DNA of 64,000 nucleotides, from assembly GCF_011386835.1 (NCBI RefSeq), contig NC_088800.1, positions 83,702,981 to 83,766,980 of the forward strand. The letters run 5' to 3'. The notes under the pieces were generated by a model. The model saw only the letters and a list, made by a program, of their open reading frames with translations, had not been told where the DNA came from and did not search any database. A program made the translations under genes and the position numbers. Source of the stretch: Chrysemys picta bellii. Its lineage: Eukaryota; Chordata; Testudines; Emydidae. This document shows positions 34,946-44,540 of the stretch, one piece after another. Within the stretch, counting starts at the first letter, position 1, and the number at the start of each line of letters is the position of its first letter.

Positions 34946-35012
34946 CTCTCTCTCTCATCAACAGAAGTTGGTCCAATAAAAGATATTACCTCAGCCACCT
35001 TGTCTCTCATGC

Positions 35013-36530
35013 AGGACTAGATGCAGATACAATCTAGAGACAAATTCTGTAGCTTGAGTTCATTTCTGTATGGAATGGAGACCAGGAAAAACAGGACTGG
35101 TTTTGGTCTTGCAAAATCTTGTTGGTCAGGATTTTGGTGGCAAGGGCAAATTCCTAACTCAGTTCCAGAACCAAATTGTGCAGTTGGCCCGAAGCTCAGG
35201 TCCCGCACCTTTTGGGGTGTTTGAAATGTGAATCAGAATCTGGTGGCTCGTGTCGTGTTCTGTCCCTAGAGAGGGGATGTGCAAACATAGGCTGGACCTA
35301 GGACTAACCAGGAGAATCACTGCAAATTCCACCCTTCCCAGTGGCTAAGGAGTGTGGGTGGGAAAGGCCTAAGGTACCTTCTCCATCTCTAACTTCTGCA
35401 GGCCAGCTCTTCAGCTGGTGTGACTGGGGAAAGCTCTGCTGACGTTGATGCCGCTGTACCCATTTACATCCTGCTGGAGATGCAACCGTTTGAGCCTATG
35501 AAATTTGGAAATAGCTTTTTCAATTAAAATAAATAAATAAATGGCAGCCGTTCTTCCTGGGGCCTGGGTCTATCCTGGGAGTGAGGCTCAGGTCACTTTA
35601 ATTCCCCTCTTTCCTACTTGAAAGGCGATTTCAGACTGAAACGCTGGTACCCACATCCCGTCTAGAAAAGGCCTTTCGCCCATGAGATCACAAAATCATC
35701 TTTGCGGGATCCCGGGGAGCAGGAGAGAGTCAGACAAGGGCGGGGGACGGGGAGGAGAGCAAAGTCTATTTGACCACATGCCTCTCTTCAGCGGTGTAGA
35801 CTACTGAAGACAAATGAGCTGCAGGAAACATTTCCTGTGCCTAAGGCTCATACTCAGGAGGGAGACGTTCACAGTACAGGTCAAGAGTGGAAAAATGAAG
35901 ACGAAGGGAAAACAGATAGGAGATCCATCTTCCCTTATAAAATCCCCAGAGCAGGAGGCATTTGGAAGTCATTTTTCATCAGCCAGAGAGGCTTTGTTGC
36001 TGGCCCTTAAAAAGCCATTATTTTACCCATGTACCTTCTATATTCTGTGGCATGGGGAAAGAGTTCTCTCAACCTGCCCATGGATTTGCATAGCTTCCTC
36101 TGGGATGTTGCAGGGGACAGTATTAGACAGCAGTGCCCAGGCTGGGATCTGTAGCTCTGTGACGGGGAAGTGGGTGGATGGCATATTTTCAAGCATTGTT
36201 TAGTTTACATTGTTGTTAAAAAAAGAAGTGAATTTATTGCTGGTGAAAAGTACGGGAAAGACCTTGGAGACTGAAATAGTTTCGCTAAAGACTGGGCATA
36301 TCGCTCCACCCCATGCTTAGCATTGGTTTGGTTGGCAGCTGGGGAAGTGGCAGAATTCCAAGGGTTAAAGAAATAAAAGCAACCCCATCTGATGTCACTT
36401 ATCTAGTAGAGCATATGTTCAGACCCGGCCTCTGTTTATAATCACTCCATAGGCTGTGCTGTCCAAAAAGTAGGTACGCAGAAAGAGAGGCCAGACTGGG
36501 TCTGGCAGAAAACTTGGCCCCTATAAAAAT
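35013..36530. other. No gene seen
   Basis: Contains an AAATAAATAAATAAAT tract at about 35528-35541. The 129-codon plus frame at 35814-36203 has no domain and no supporting splice sites. Confidence 0.45.
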
Positions 36531-36534
36531 GTAT

Positions 36535-36720
36535 TCCTAGAACTTCTAGCTATTGGGAGGTAGGAAGAAATTTTCCCAGGGGCAGGTTATCCCATAACTG
36601 CTTATTGCAGGGTATTTACACGTTCTTCTAAAGTAGCTGGTAGTGGCCACTGTTGGTAACAGAACTGTGGGCTAGATGGACACTGGGTCTCATTTGGTCT
36701 GGCAATTCCTATGTTCCTAA
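36535..36720 (+). repeat. CR1-type retroposon 3' tail
   Basis: GGTAGGAAGAAATTTTCCCA, GTGGCCACTGTTGGTAACAG, GGGCTAGATGGACACTGGGT, then CTGGCAATTCCTATGTTCC. Copy of the same tail as 20440-20615. Confidence 0.65.
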
Positions 36721-36724
36721 GAGT

Positions 36725-37570
36725 GTAAAACTTTAAAACAAATCCTCTTGGAGCTGCAAAGGAAATGAATGGTTGAGATTTACTGGTGTTAATACACAGG
36801 ATACGGAGGAACAAGGAAATGGGGAGGGGAAAAGTCTGTACATCAGGAGGAAGGAGAGTCCCCAGTATGGTTAACGTGAAATTTCTCTCTGGAAGGAGCT
36901 CAAGAAAATTATGTTCCTTCTGAGTTTCTCTCTCTCTCTCTTCTTTTGGCTTATAAAAACACCTTGGCTCGGATATTACATCAGCTTTGACTTTTATTAA
37001 AACCCCCTGTTCTGGTTGTGCAGTTTTCATGCTGTTACATAAAAGTAAAACTTTATGGCAGGAACTAAAATTAGGAAGGAAACTTTTTTGTTGTTTTGAT
37101 TTATAAGACATTCCGCATTCTGTGCGTTCTGAACACTTGGAGGGTACAGCTTTCAAATGACTGCTGCTGATTTCGACGAGATTGAGCCCTGGCTTTGAAA
37201 ATAGAGAGTTTGAAGAAGAATACGTGATTGACATCCTTCCTTCTGCCTGCTGTGTTTAGCATGTGCTCAGGTAGGCAAGGCCCCCATGGGCTTAGATTGC
37301 TCTTTCAGGATAGGGCCCCAAGAGATGAACAAGGATAAGAGCATTGCATTGCAACTAGGACAGGCTGAGTTTTGGTCTTTGCAAAATCAGCTGTTGTCCA
37401 GTTCTGCTTTTGGAGGAGGTGTGAGAGATTGGATAAGAGTTTGGTTTGCATCTATTTCTAATTGCAATTGCGCTTCAGCTGGTAACTTCAGCACACTGAA
37501 ATGCCACTCATGAGAAAGATTGATTGGCACACACAGTGTGTGTGTTTGTGTGTGTGTGCGCGCACACACA
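36725..37570. other. No gene seen; GT/CA microsatellite at the end
   Basis: The 210-codon minus frame at 36602-37234 spans the CR1 tail and unrelated DNA and has no domain, so I treat it as chance. At 37531-37571 a mixed CACACA/GTGTGT/GCGCGC tract forms an alternating purine-pyrimidine run. Confidence 0.5.
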
Positions 37571-37682
37571 CGAAGTTGTTAGAACAAAGGACTGGGAGCT
37601 GGGAAGTCTCGGACTCTAGTCCTCATTCTACCACTGGGTCATTGTGAGACCTTGTGAAAGTTACTTAACCTCATAGACTCAG

Positions 37683-37973
37683 GGCTGGTCTACACTGGGG
37701 GGGGATTGATCTAAGATACACAACTTCAGCTACGTGAATAGCGTAGCTGAAGTCGAAGTATCTTAGATGGATTTACCTTGGGTCCTCACAGCACAGGATC
37801 AATGGCCGTGGCTCCCCCGTCGACTCCGCTACTGCTGCTCGCTCCGGTGGAGTTCCGGAAACGACGGGGAATACGTTCGGGGATTGATATGTCGCATCTT
37901 AACGAGACGCGATATATCGATCCCCAATAAATTGATCGCTACCCGCCGATACGGCAGGTAGTCTGGACGTACC
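37683..37973. mobile_element. 291-bp MITE with two internal hairpins
   Basis: Starts GGCTGGTCTACACT and ends GTCTGGACGTACC, imperfect inverted termini. It is flanked by CTCAG at 37678-37682 and 37974-37978. Inside are two hairpins: TAAGATAC...CTTCAGCTACG / CGTAGCTGAAG...GTATCTTA (about 37712-37765) and one around GGGGATTGATATGTCG / CGATATATCGATCCCC (about 37878-37925). CpG-rich (CGTCGACTCCG). It has no coding sequence and is non-autonomous. I recognise it as an abundant turtle DNA-transposon family, but the superfamily is uncertain. Confidence 0.75.
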
Positions 37974-38018
37974 CTCAGAGACTTTAAGGCCAGAGGGGAC
38001 TATCAGGATCATCTAGTC

Positions 38019-38300
38019 CAAGGATTCTCAAACTTCATTGCACCATGACCCCCTTCTGACAACAAAAATTATGACAAGACCCTGGGATGGGGGGACCGAA
38101 GCCTGAGCTCGCCCAAGCCCCGTGGCCCAGGATGGAGGGCCAAAGTCAAAGCCCCAGGGCTTCAGCCCCAGGCAGGGGGCCTGTAACCTAAGCCCCACCA
38201 CCCAGAGCTGAGGCCCTCAGGCTTCAGCTTTGGCCCTGGGCCCCAGCAAGTCTAAGCCAGACCCACTTTGGAGTCCCGACCCACAGTTTGAGAACCACTG
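38019..38300. mobile_element. 282-bp hAT-type MITE with 8-bp target duplication
   Basis: Left end CAAGGATTCTCAAACTTC and right end GTTTGAGAACCACTG form an inverted terminal repeat (CAnnGnTTCTCAAAC). The flanking direct repeat is exactly ATCTAGTC at 38011-38018 and 38301-38308. An 8-bp duplication and a CAGTGGTTCTCAAAC-type terminus are hallmarks of hAT/Charlie-like elements. The interior is GC-rich and non-coding. Confidence 0.9.
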
Positions 38301-38824
38301 ATCTAGTCTAACCTCCTGCCCACCGCAGGCCACAGAACCTCACCCCACCCACTCCTGTAATAGACCCCGACCTCTGGCTGAGTTACTGACGGCCTCAAAT
38401 CATGGTAGAAAGTTACAGAGATTCCACCATTTACACTAATTTAAACCTGCAAGTGAACTGTGGCCCAGTGCTGCAGAGGAAGGCAAAAAAAAAAAAGGTC
38501 TCTTCCAGTCTGACCTGGGGGAAAATTCCTTCCCAACCCCAAATATAGTGGTCAGTGGAACCTGAAAATTTCATCAAGACCAACCAGCCAGGCCCCAGGA
38601 AAGAATTCTCAGTAGTAACTCAGAGCCCTCCCCATCTAGCGCCCCATCACCAGTGACTGGGGATATTTGCTACTAGCAGTCGCAGATTAGCTAGGTGCCA
38701 TTGTAGGCAGCCTTATCATACTATTCCCTCCATAAACTTCTCAAGCTCTCTGAGCCTCAGTCTACCTCTCAGTAAAATAGGTGTAAATAATCGTAACGCA
38801 CTTTACAGTGGTGTCGAAGGTAAA

Positions 38825-39060
38825 GCTGTGCAAATCATTGATTTTTGTTGTTCTCTGGAAATTCTGAAAGCCAAAATAAAAAGTTTTATTTTGGGACAAA
38901 GTGGCAATGAAATTGTTTGATAAATCAAAAAGTCAAAATTTGCTTCATATTGATTTGGGGCATTTTGACAAAAGCCAAGGATGACTAGAGTCACAAAACA
39001 TAGGAGAAGGAGGACAAGGATGAGTCACCACAATTTTTTTGCCCAGCTCTTATTGTGAGC
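38825..39060. repeat. AT-rich dispersed repeat, copy 4
   Basis: TTGTTGTTCTCTGGAAATTC, AAAATAAAAAGTTTTATTTT and GGCATTTTGACAAAAGCC. Ends with TTTTTTTGCCCAGCTCTTA. Same class as copies 1-3 and 5. Confidence 0.45.
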
Positions 39061-39349
39061 CTTAATTAATGTCTGTAGAGATGTGAGATCCTGTTTTGAA
39101 AGGTCTTATGGAAGAGCAAAGATGGGAGACGGGCTCTTGGAAGACAGTTACCATGGTGTTGCAATTGCCTCCAACTGATAAAGTAATAAGGTTCAAACTC
39201 ACCCTACCTCACACAAGCCCCGAGTAATTAGATTTTGTGTGAGGAACTAAGTGGGAATTGAGAATGATGTAATTCACCTCCCAACTTTCAGGTGGACCAT
39301 GTTCCAGCAACCACTGGCATGCCACACCTCCTCTGCAATGGTTCCATAT

Positions 39350-39785
39350 AGAGCAGGCTGGGAATTATTCAACTAAACTTTTTTCATTGGAACATGCTGA
39401 TCTATTGAAATAAAAAAAAATTGCAGGAAAGGGTCAGTTTTGACTAATTTCTGATTTCAAAAAGTTGTTGAAAACAAAAAGGTTTTAGAAACTGATAACA
39501 TTTCCTGTTTCAACATTTTTGAAACAAAAAGTTTTTGTTTTGAAATGGCTTTTCATGTAGAATTTTAAATTATATTTTTTTAAATGTCAACATTGAAATA
39601 AAACATTTCAAATTATTGAAACTAAACATTTCAATTGATCCAAACTGTTATTTTTTCCGGATTTTTTGGTTCAGGGCAATTTTTGAGATTTCAACTTCCC
39701 ATGGGAAAATTCTTTTAAATCTAGAAAAAAATTGCAGAATGGGAAAACGATTTTCCACCCATCTTAAATTTTAGGTCATTGGATC
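39350..39785. repeat. AT-rich dispersed repeat, copy 5
   Basis: Contains TTTTTCATTGGAACATGCTG, CATTTCCTGTTTCAACATTT, CATTTCAAATTATTGAAACT and CGATTTTCCACCCATC. It is the longest copy and rich in short TTTCAAxxxTTGAAA palindromes. Confidence 0.5.
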
Positions 39786-39903
39786 GGCATAAATGAGGAA
39801 TCTTCCAAGAAGACCTCAAGCCCAGCCCGATGGGCACTCTGGAATGGCTCTGCACAAGAGACCTTCTCTAGAGCTCGGGTTGCAGAGAGTTCTTCCCTGC
39901 ATG

Positions 39904-39946
39904 AAGAACAGGAGTACTTATGGCACCTTAGAGACCAACAAATGTA
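39904..39946 (-). mobile_element. 43-bp PLE-tail insertion with 11-bp target duplication
   Basis: A 43-bp segment containing TATGGCACCTTAGAGACC is flanked by TTCCCTGCATG at 39893-39903 and again at 39947-39957. The segment resembles the 3' tail of the PLE terminal repeat at 54674-54828 (shared TGGCACCTT(T)GAGAC(C/T)AACA). It is best read as an extremely 5'-truncated retroposition event, in minus orientation. Confidence 0.75.
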
Positions 39947-39959
39947 TTCCCTGCATGGC

Positions 39960-42435
39960 TGCTATGGCAAGGGATTCATTGGAAAGGGGCTTCTTTGAAG
40001 GAATTTTCAACACTTGAGGAAGATCACACTCCTTGCCTAGTTGTGTTCATCTTTGGATGTCACCAAAATAAACGACCCTAAGATCACCACTCTCCTATTC
40101 CAAGAAACATGCCTACACATACCAGAGTTCTGATGTTGTGAAGCTGGGATCCCACTATATCGGTGCTTTAGAGAAGATTCTCCATGGTGGGGAAGGGAGA
40201 ATGTGGGGATGAGGGTCAAACCTGACGGCCTCTGAGTTTCCTTCCAGCCCCAACGTCTGTGCAACCGGCTCCTGCCTTTGGAAGATTTACAGAGCAACAG
40301 TAAGTATTTCACCAGCTTTTTATTAATAATGCAGCAATAAAAAAGGTGCAGCCTTTCTCTCCAAGGACTTGCAGAGCTTTTAATAATCCAAGGAGGATTT
40401 AGCTCTTCCCAATAGGTAGAATTTACTAGTGGGCATGCTTTACTGCTCCTTTGTTACACTGAGGCTGTTCCCCTATCATCTAAGTGTGAACTGAGGCTCT
40501 GTGATGGGCTAGCTCATAAATCTCTGGTATCTAAGCCTTTTCTTTCTATTATTTTAAAAATAGGGAAGAGGAGGGGAGATCTGGACTAGACAGATCTGAG
40601 GTGTTTTGGAGAGCACTTTAACCCTTTGAGTTCCTAGAGGCTCCTGGACAGCACAGGATGGTTTGTGTGAAGGGAAGGCTACTTCACAGGGGCTTTTTAA
40701 AGCAGGCAGTTATATCAAGCAATTAAATCCTAAATGACAGCTTAAAGAGCTCCTCTGGAGGTTTAATAAGTGTAGCACTATATATAAGAAGTAAATCTGG
40801 CTGCATTACAATCACTTTGAACGACTTAAGCAGTAAATGCAGAACTCTGCTCGTATTCAGCCGTTATCTGGGTAATGTTGCTTCACTTCTCATTCAGGTT
40901 CAATCCCAATGATGCCAGAGGTGAGCTCGAGCCGCAGAATTTGGATCTAGATCAAGATTTTGAATCTCACAACATTTGTGGTAGGAAGTTTGGGGGTGGG
41001 GATAGGGGAAAGAGTTAGATCCAGGGTTTTGGTTTGGGGCCACCTTGAAAATGATACCAAAATGAAACACTAACGACAGACTAACTGGAAGTGAGGAAAC
41101 CGACTGACTAAAAGTACTATGCCAAAATGCTGATATGTTTCCCTCTGCTGTCAGTGTGATGTCAGTCCCCTGAAAGAAACGTGTTCAACCCCTGCTACCT
41201 TATGTCTGATCTCTCAGAGGCAAGGGAGTAGGGAACTTTGCACAAGAGCAGCCTGAAACACAGGGATTTAGATTTGCAGGAGTTTGAGCAAACATTTTCT
41301 TCACCATTCCCTTGCTGTGAGGGATTTGATTTGAGTTTCAAGTTGAAGTATACCCTGAAATTCAGCTAACACCACCGGGGTGTGCTTGATTTCCACCCAA
41401 AACCACAAACTGATCCAGATTGCATGAAACTTGGCCCCAGGTTCATTTGAAGTTTGGTTCTGGTTCCCCAGTATGTTCACAGACATCCGTGAGAGTTCTG
41501 ATGAACCAGGTCTGAATTCCAGGTTTGTAGCAAAATCTGAACCCCGGGAAGCGTTGCTAACACAGTTTGACATCAGCCTGTTTTCCTTTTACTTATGAAA
41601 TGGTGAGACTCTAGAGCTTGGTCTCACATTGAACCCTCTCTTCCTTAACGGAAACTGCCAGCAGAATTAAAAACCTCTTGGTTTTGTGAGAGAAGTAGAA
41701 GGTCCCAACTCACAGCTTTCCTATGCTGCAGACAGCTGGTGTTTTCTTGGATATGGCCTGTCAGCTGACTCTACCATGAGTATTTGCTATATAGAATTAA
41801 TCATCTCATCACAATACAGCCAGGTTGAAATCTAAGGTCGCCTGTGAAAATGGGCTTGGCAACCACAACCCCTAGTGGCACATCTAGTGCATATGACTAA
41901 TCTACGATACAGTATGGCATGGTGCACTGTGACTGGCCCTCTCTGCTCGGGAGATGCCCAGAACCAACATAGTTGGATTGTCATAAGTCACAAATGAGGT
42001 GCATGGATGAAGTATGTTGAGGAAGCTTGCGAACCATTAGGCCATGTTATGTTCTGGTCTTGCCAGCACTATCAGTGTCTCACATTTATGGCTCTAATTT
42101 ACATGATTCCCCAACAATCCCAATGGACCCGCAGTCCTGACTTACCTTTATGCTGCTGCCATAATATTTGTCATATGTTGCACCTGCTGATGTTGGTTTA
42201 ATTAGCACCTAAAGATTTGTATGGCGCTAGAGAGAGAGTGGTTAGTTGGCTTAGCAAGTCCTGTCTCTTTATTTTAGAGGGAGACTTACATCCTGCCATA
42301 TTCTGTTTCTCTGGACTATTGCCAGCATTTACTGATTGAAGAAGCTATTTTCTGGAGCAATGGATGGCTCAGAAGAGTGGTAGCAAAATAGTCATGTATG
42401 TGTTCGTTCTAGGTCACTTGTTCACATCCAGCTCA
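39960..42435. other. No gene seen
   Basis: Unclassified non-coding sequence. Frames are at most 91 codons and show no domain. The block 40915-41050 repeats 'tagatccaggg/ggatctagatc' motifs common to ancient degenerate repeats. Confidence 0.45.
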
Positions 42436-42439
42436 GGTT

Positions 42440-42570
42440 GGTAGCAGCCAAAAGGTGTTACCATCTGATGGCTGTTCAGTGGTCTGTGTGGAAAAAGGTG
42501 TTGGGTGTCCCTCCAATTCCTTGTGGGCAGGTGTCTACATCATAAAATCCACCACCACAGCTGAAACCCT
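42440..42570. repeat. Unnamed dispersed repeat, copy 2 (partner at 24550-24685)
   Basis: TTACCATCTGATGGCTGTTC, AGTGGTCTGTGTGGAAAAAG and CCACCACCACAGCTGAAACC in the same order as the partner copy. Confidence 0.6.
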
Positions 42571-42639
42571 AGTTGGGAGCCTCAGCAAAAAGCCGTGAAG
42601 TCCAGTCTATGTATTCATGTAGCCTTCACCATTAGAGCA

Positions 42640-42838
42640 TCTGACCATCATGCAGTCATTGAGACTTGTCCTCACCACATCCTGTGATACAGTGAAGTGC
42701 TGTCCTCATTTCACAGATGGAGAACAAAAGCACAAGGAAGATTAAGTGACTTGCCCAAGGTGACATAGGAAATTTGAGGCTCACCCCTGGTCTTCTGAGT
42801 GCTAGTGTAGTACCTGATCTACCAGACCACCCTTCCTA
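42640..42838 (-). repeat. MIR SINE
   Basis: CTCATTTCACAGATGGAGAA, AGATTAAGTGACTTGCCCAA, GGTGACATAGGAAATTTGAG and ATCTACCAGACCACCCTTCC. Minus-orientation MIR core and 5' part, well preserved. Confidence 0.85.
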
Positions 42839-43217
42839 CCTTCTGAACTCATCCTCTCAGTTATGATAGAGCTGGTCTGTCCAATTCGGGCTTGAGAAAT
42901 GTTGACAGGGCAGTGAGGAGAACTTTGTGCTGCTACTTCCTCTGCTGTATCTGTTCTATGGTTAACTAGAGAAGGAAACAATCAGGCATGAAGAACTTGA
43001 GCAAATGCCGATTGAAGCATGGGCCCTGCATTTTGCCCTATGTGCAGATAAAAATGTAGAAGAAGAAAGATATTTTCTATATCTGCATAAGGACTAGGAC
43101 AGACCTCAGTGAAGTCGTTGGCAAAGCAGTTTGAAGACACACAGTACTTCCTTCTGTTCTGAATTATGCTGGTGTAAATCAGTAGTAATTCCAGGAAAGG
43201 CATTAGAATTACACCAG

Positions 43218-43350
43218 CTATTTGTTTATTTATGTATTGCTATTATGGTACCAACTACATGCCTTAACCAAGATTGGGGCCCTATTGTAGTAGGTACGTG
43301 CAGATAGTAAGAGATAGTCCTGGTGCCAAAGAGTTTATGAGCTAAATAAT
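43218..43350 (-). repeat. L2/MIR-type 3' tail relic, diverged
   Basis: TTTATTTATGTATTGCTATT, then ATTGGGGCCCTATTGTAGTA and AGTCCTGGTGCCAAAGAGTT. Aligns in order to 5405-5535 but the TGTACAAACAC core is lost. Confidence 0.55.
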
Positions 43351-44325
43351 TTTACTACTGGGGCAAGTGAGAGGAGATTCAGACTATGTTTTTCCATGTG
43401 CTCTGCCTCTGAAGAGATAGGTCTATAGAGGATGCTAACACTGACTCCGCACCAACCCTTCTCTACTTTCTGAGACCTACATTTTCCTCTTTCATGTATT
43501 GCACAGTTTGAAAAATGAACTTTGTATCCATTTTATCAAAAAGGATCTTGGGCTTTTTAAGCCTAGCTTTATCAACAGTGGGGAAAGGTCCTGTGATGGG
43601 CAAGAGGTCTGCTTTTGAAATTGAACAAATTGTCGTTTTATGGTTCCCGTGTGTGTGGGGTGCTGTAAATCTCTTAGCCTTTAACGCATCTGTTCTTTTC
43701 CAGCCACGCTACCAGCTTCTTGAGGAGGAGAAGGAGAAATGTCTGACATTTCCTGACGTCGGCTGTGATCAGGGCCCCCGGGAGCGTCTCAGAAAAGGTT
43801 TTTAAAGTAATATTTATGGATGATCACTGTGAATCAGGGCCCTAAAAGGTACAGAGAGAGGGCTGTTGTTCATTAATGTTTGGAAGCTGTGCACTGAGGA
43901 TTTCCCTACGGAGGGACAAAAGAAATGGAGTGAAAGTGAAATAGCTTTAGAGTTAATCCAGCTCTTGGGTTTTTTTCTAAACATTGTCGTTGTTGTTAGT
44001 AAAAATCAGAACTTTGTTTAGAAAAGCAAAGCAATGAAATAATAATAATAATAAAAAAAACCTACCCACACATTTTGAGAACAGTTTTCTTGGAAATGGT
44101 TTTCTTTTCAAAATTCCATAGTAAAAAAAGGTGATTTTTTTCTAATTGGGCTTATGAACATACCGTAATGTGGTGGTGAGGTTTTTTTTATACACATCTT
44201 CACACTAAGGACCTACCACTGCTAATGCACTAGGAACAAGTTCAGTGTGCTGATTTTTACTGAAGAATAATTTTCTTACTGTAGTGACCTGATAGCATTT
44301 TTATCAAACTAGAAACTGTCATGCT
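43351..44325. other. No confirmed gene; one weak exon-like segment
   Basis: Segment 43704-43798 has a pyrimidine-rich TCTTTTCCAG before it and AAAAGGTTTTT after it, and is open across. It is reported only as a weak finding. An (AAT)n tract lies at 44038-44053. Confidence 0.4.
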
Positions 44326-44329
44326 TTGC

Positions 44330-44540
44330 GTTCATAGAGTGGCTTTCATCTAAGGATCTCAAAGTGCTCAATTAAGCCTTGGAATCTTAATGAGTTACAA
44401 ACCTTAATTAAGCCTCATAACATCCCTTGGTGATAGTGTAATATTATTAGCCCAGTTTCACAAAGAGGCCCGGAAAGATGACCGACTTGACAATTTTGGT
44501 GGAAAAGAACCTAGGAGGCTTGGCTTCCACTCTCTTTCTC
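44330..44540 (-). repeat. MIR-type SINE with 'ctttcatct..ggatctcaaagtgct' head
   Basis: GGCTTTCATCTAAGGATCTC, AAAGTGCTCAATTAAGCC, TTAATTAAGCCTCATAACAT, TATTATTAGCCCAGTTTCAC, AAAGAGGCCCGGAAAGATGA and AACCTAGGAGGCTTGGCTTC. A long minus-orientation MIR-like relic. Confidence 0.7.

Larger units (their letters stand above)
32545..35012 (+). mobile_element. Penelope-like element (PLE) 3' part, interrupted by CR1 and a MITE
   Basis: Plus-strand reading before 32970 and after 34096 joins into one element, the C-terminal part of a Penelope-like retroelement protein plus its 3' tail. Left part: ENLLQYRNKTPFNHTILVVT and DGDPILK then [10 protein letters not shown], with a stop at 32860-32862. Right part: GYLIQCTKSCNSNYV, the degraded start of the GIY-YIG endonuclease block, then EHFSQNNHS, ILKENLHSP and DTGFMAYYNNLY. 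A 3' tail at 34893-35012 ends in AAGATATTACCTCAGCCACC and a TGTCTCTC run. The coding part is broken by the stop at 32860, a frame change near 34275 and the CR1 insertion. Family assignment is from recall of PLE proteins. Confidence 0.75.
37673..38745 (-). mobile_element. CR1-type retroposon inserted in MIR, itself split twice
   Basis: Minus orientation. The 3' tail reads ATAGACTCAG, then (after a DNA-transposon insertion) AGACTTTAAGGCCAGAGGGG and GGATCATCTAGTC. After a second insertion it continues with TAACCTCCTGCCCACCGCAG, CCTCACCCCACCCACTCCTG, AATTCCTTCCCAACCCCAAA and CCATTGTAGGCAGCCTTATC. The AAGGCCAGA...GATCATCTAGTC end is the same as at 13195-13390. The recognised family is the long 3' region of a sauropsid CR1. 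Confidence 0.75.
37577..38825 (+). repeat. MIR SINE split by later insertions (37577-37672 and 38747-38825)
   Basis: The left half carries GACTGGGAGCTGGGAAGTCT, CTCATTCTACCACTGGGTCA and GAAAGTTACTTAACCTC. The right half resumes at TCTCTGAGCCTCAGTCTACC and continues to AAAATAGGTGTAAATAATCG. Joined, the halves give canonical MIR order with no missing bases at the junction, so the intervening 1.07 kb is a later insertion. Confidence 0.85.

Noticed and set aside
36602..37234. 210-codon minus-strand frame
   Set aside because: Begins in unique AT-rich DNA and ends in a CR1 tail; composition is not protein-like and there are no splice or domain signals.
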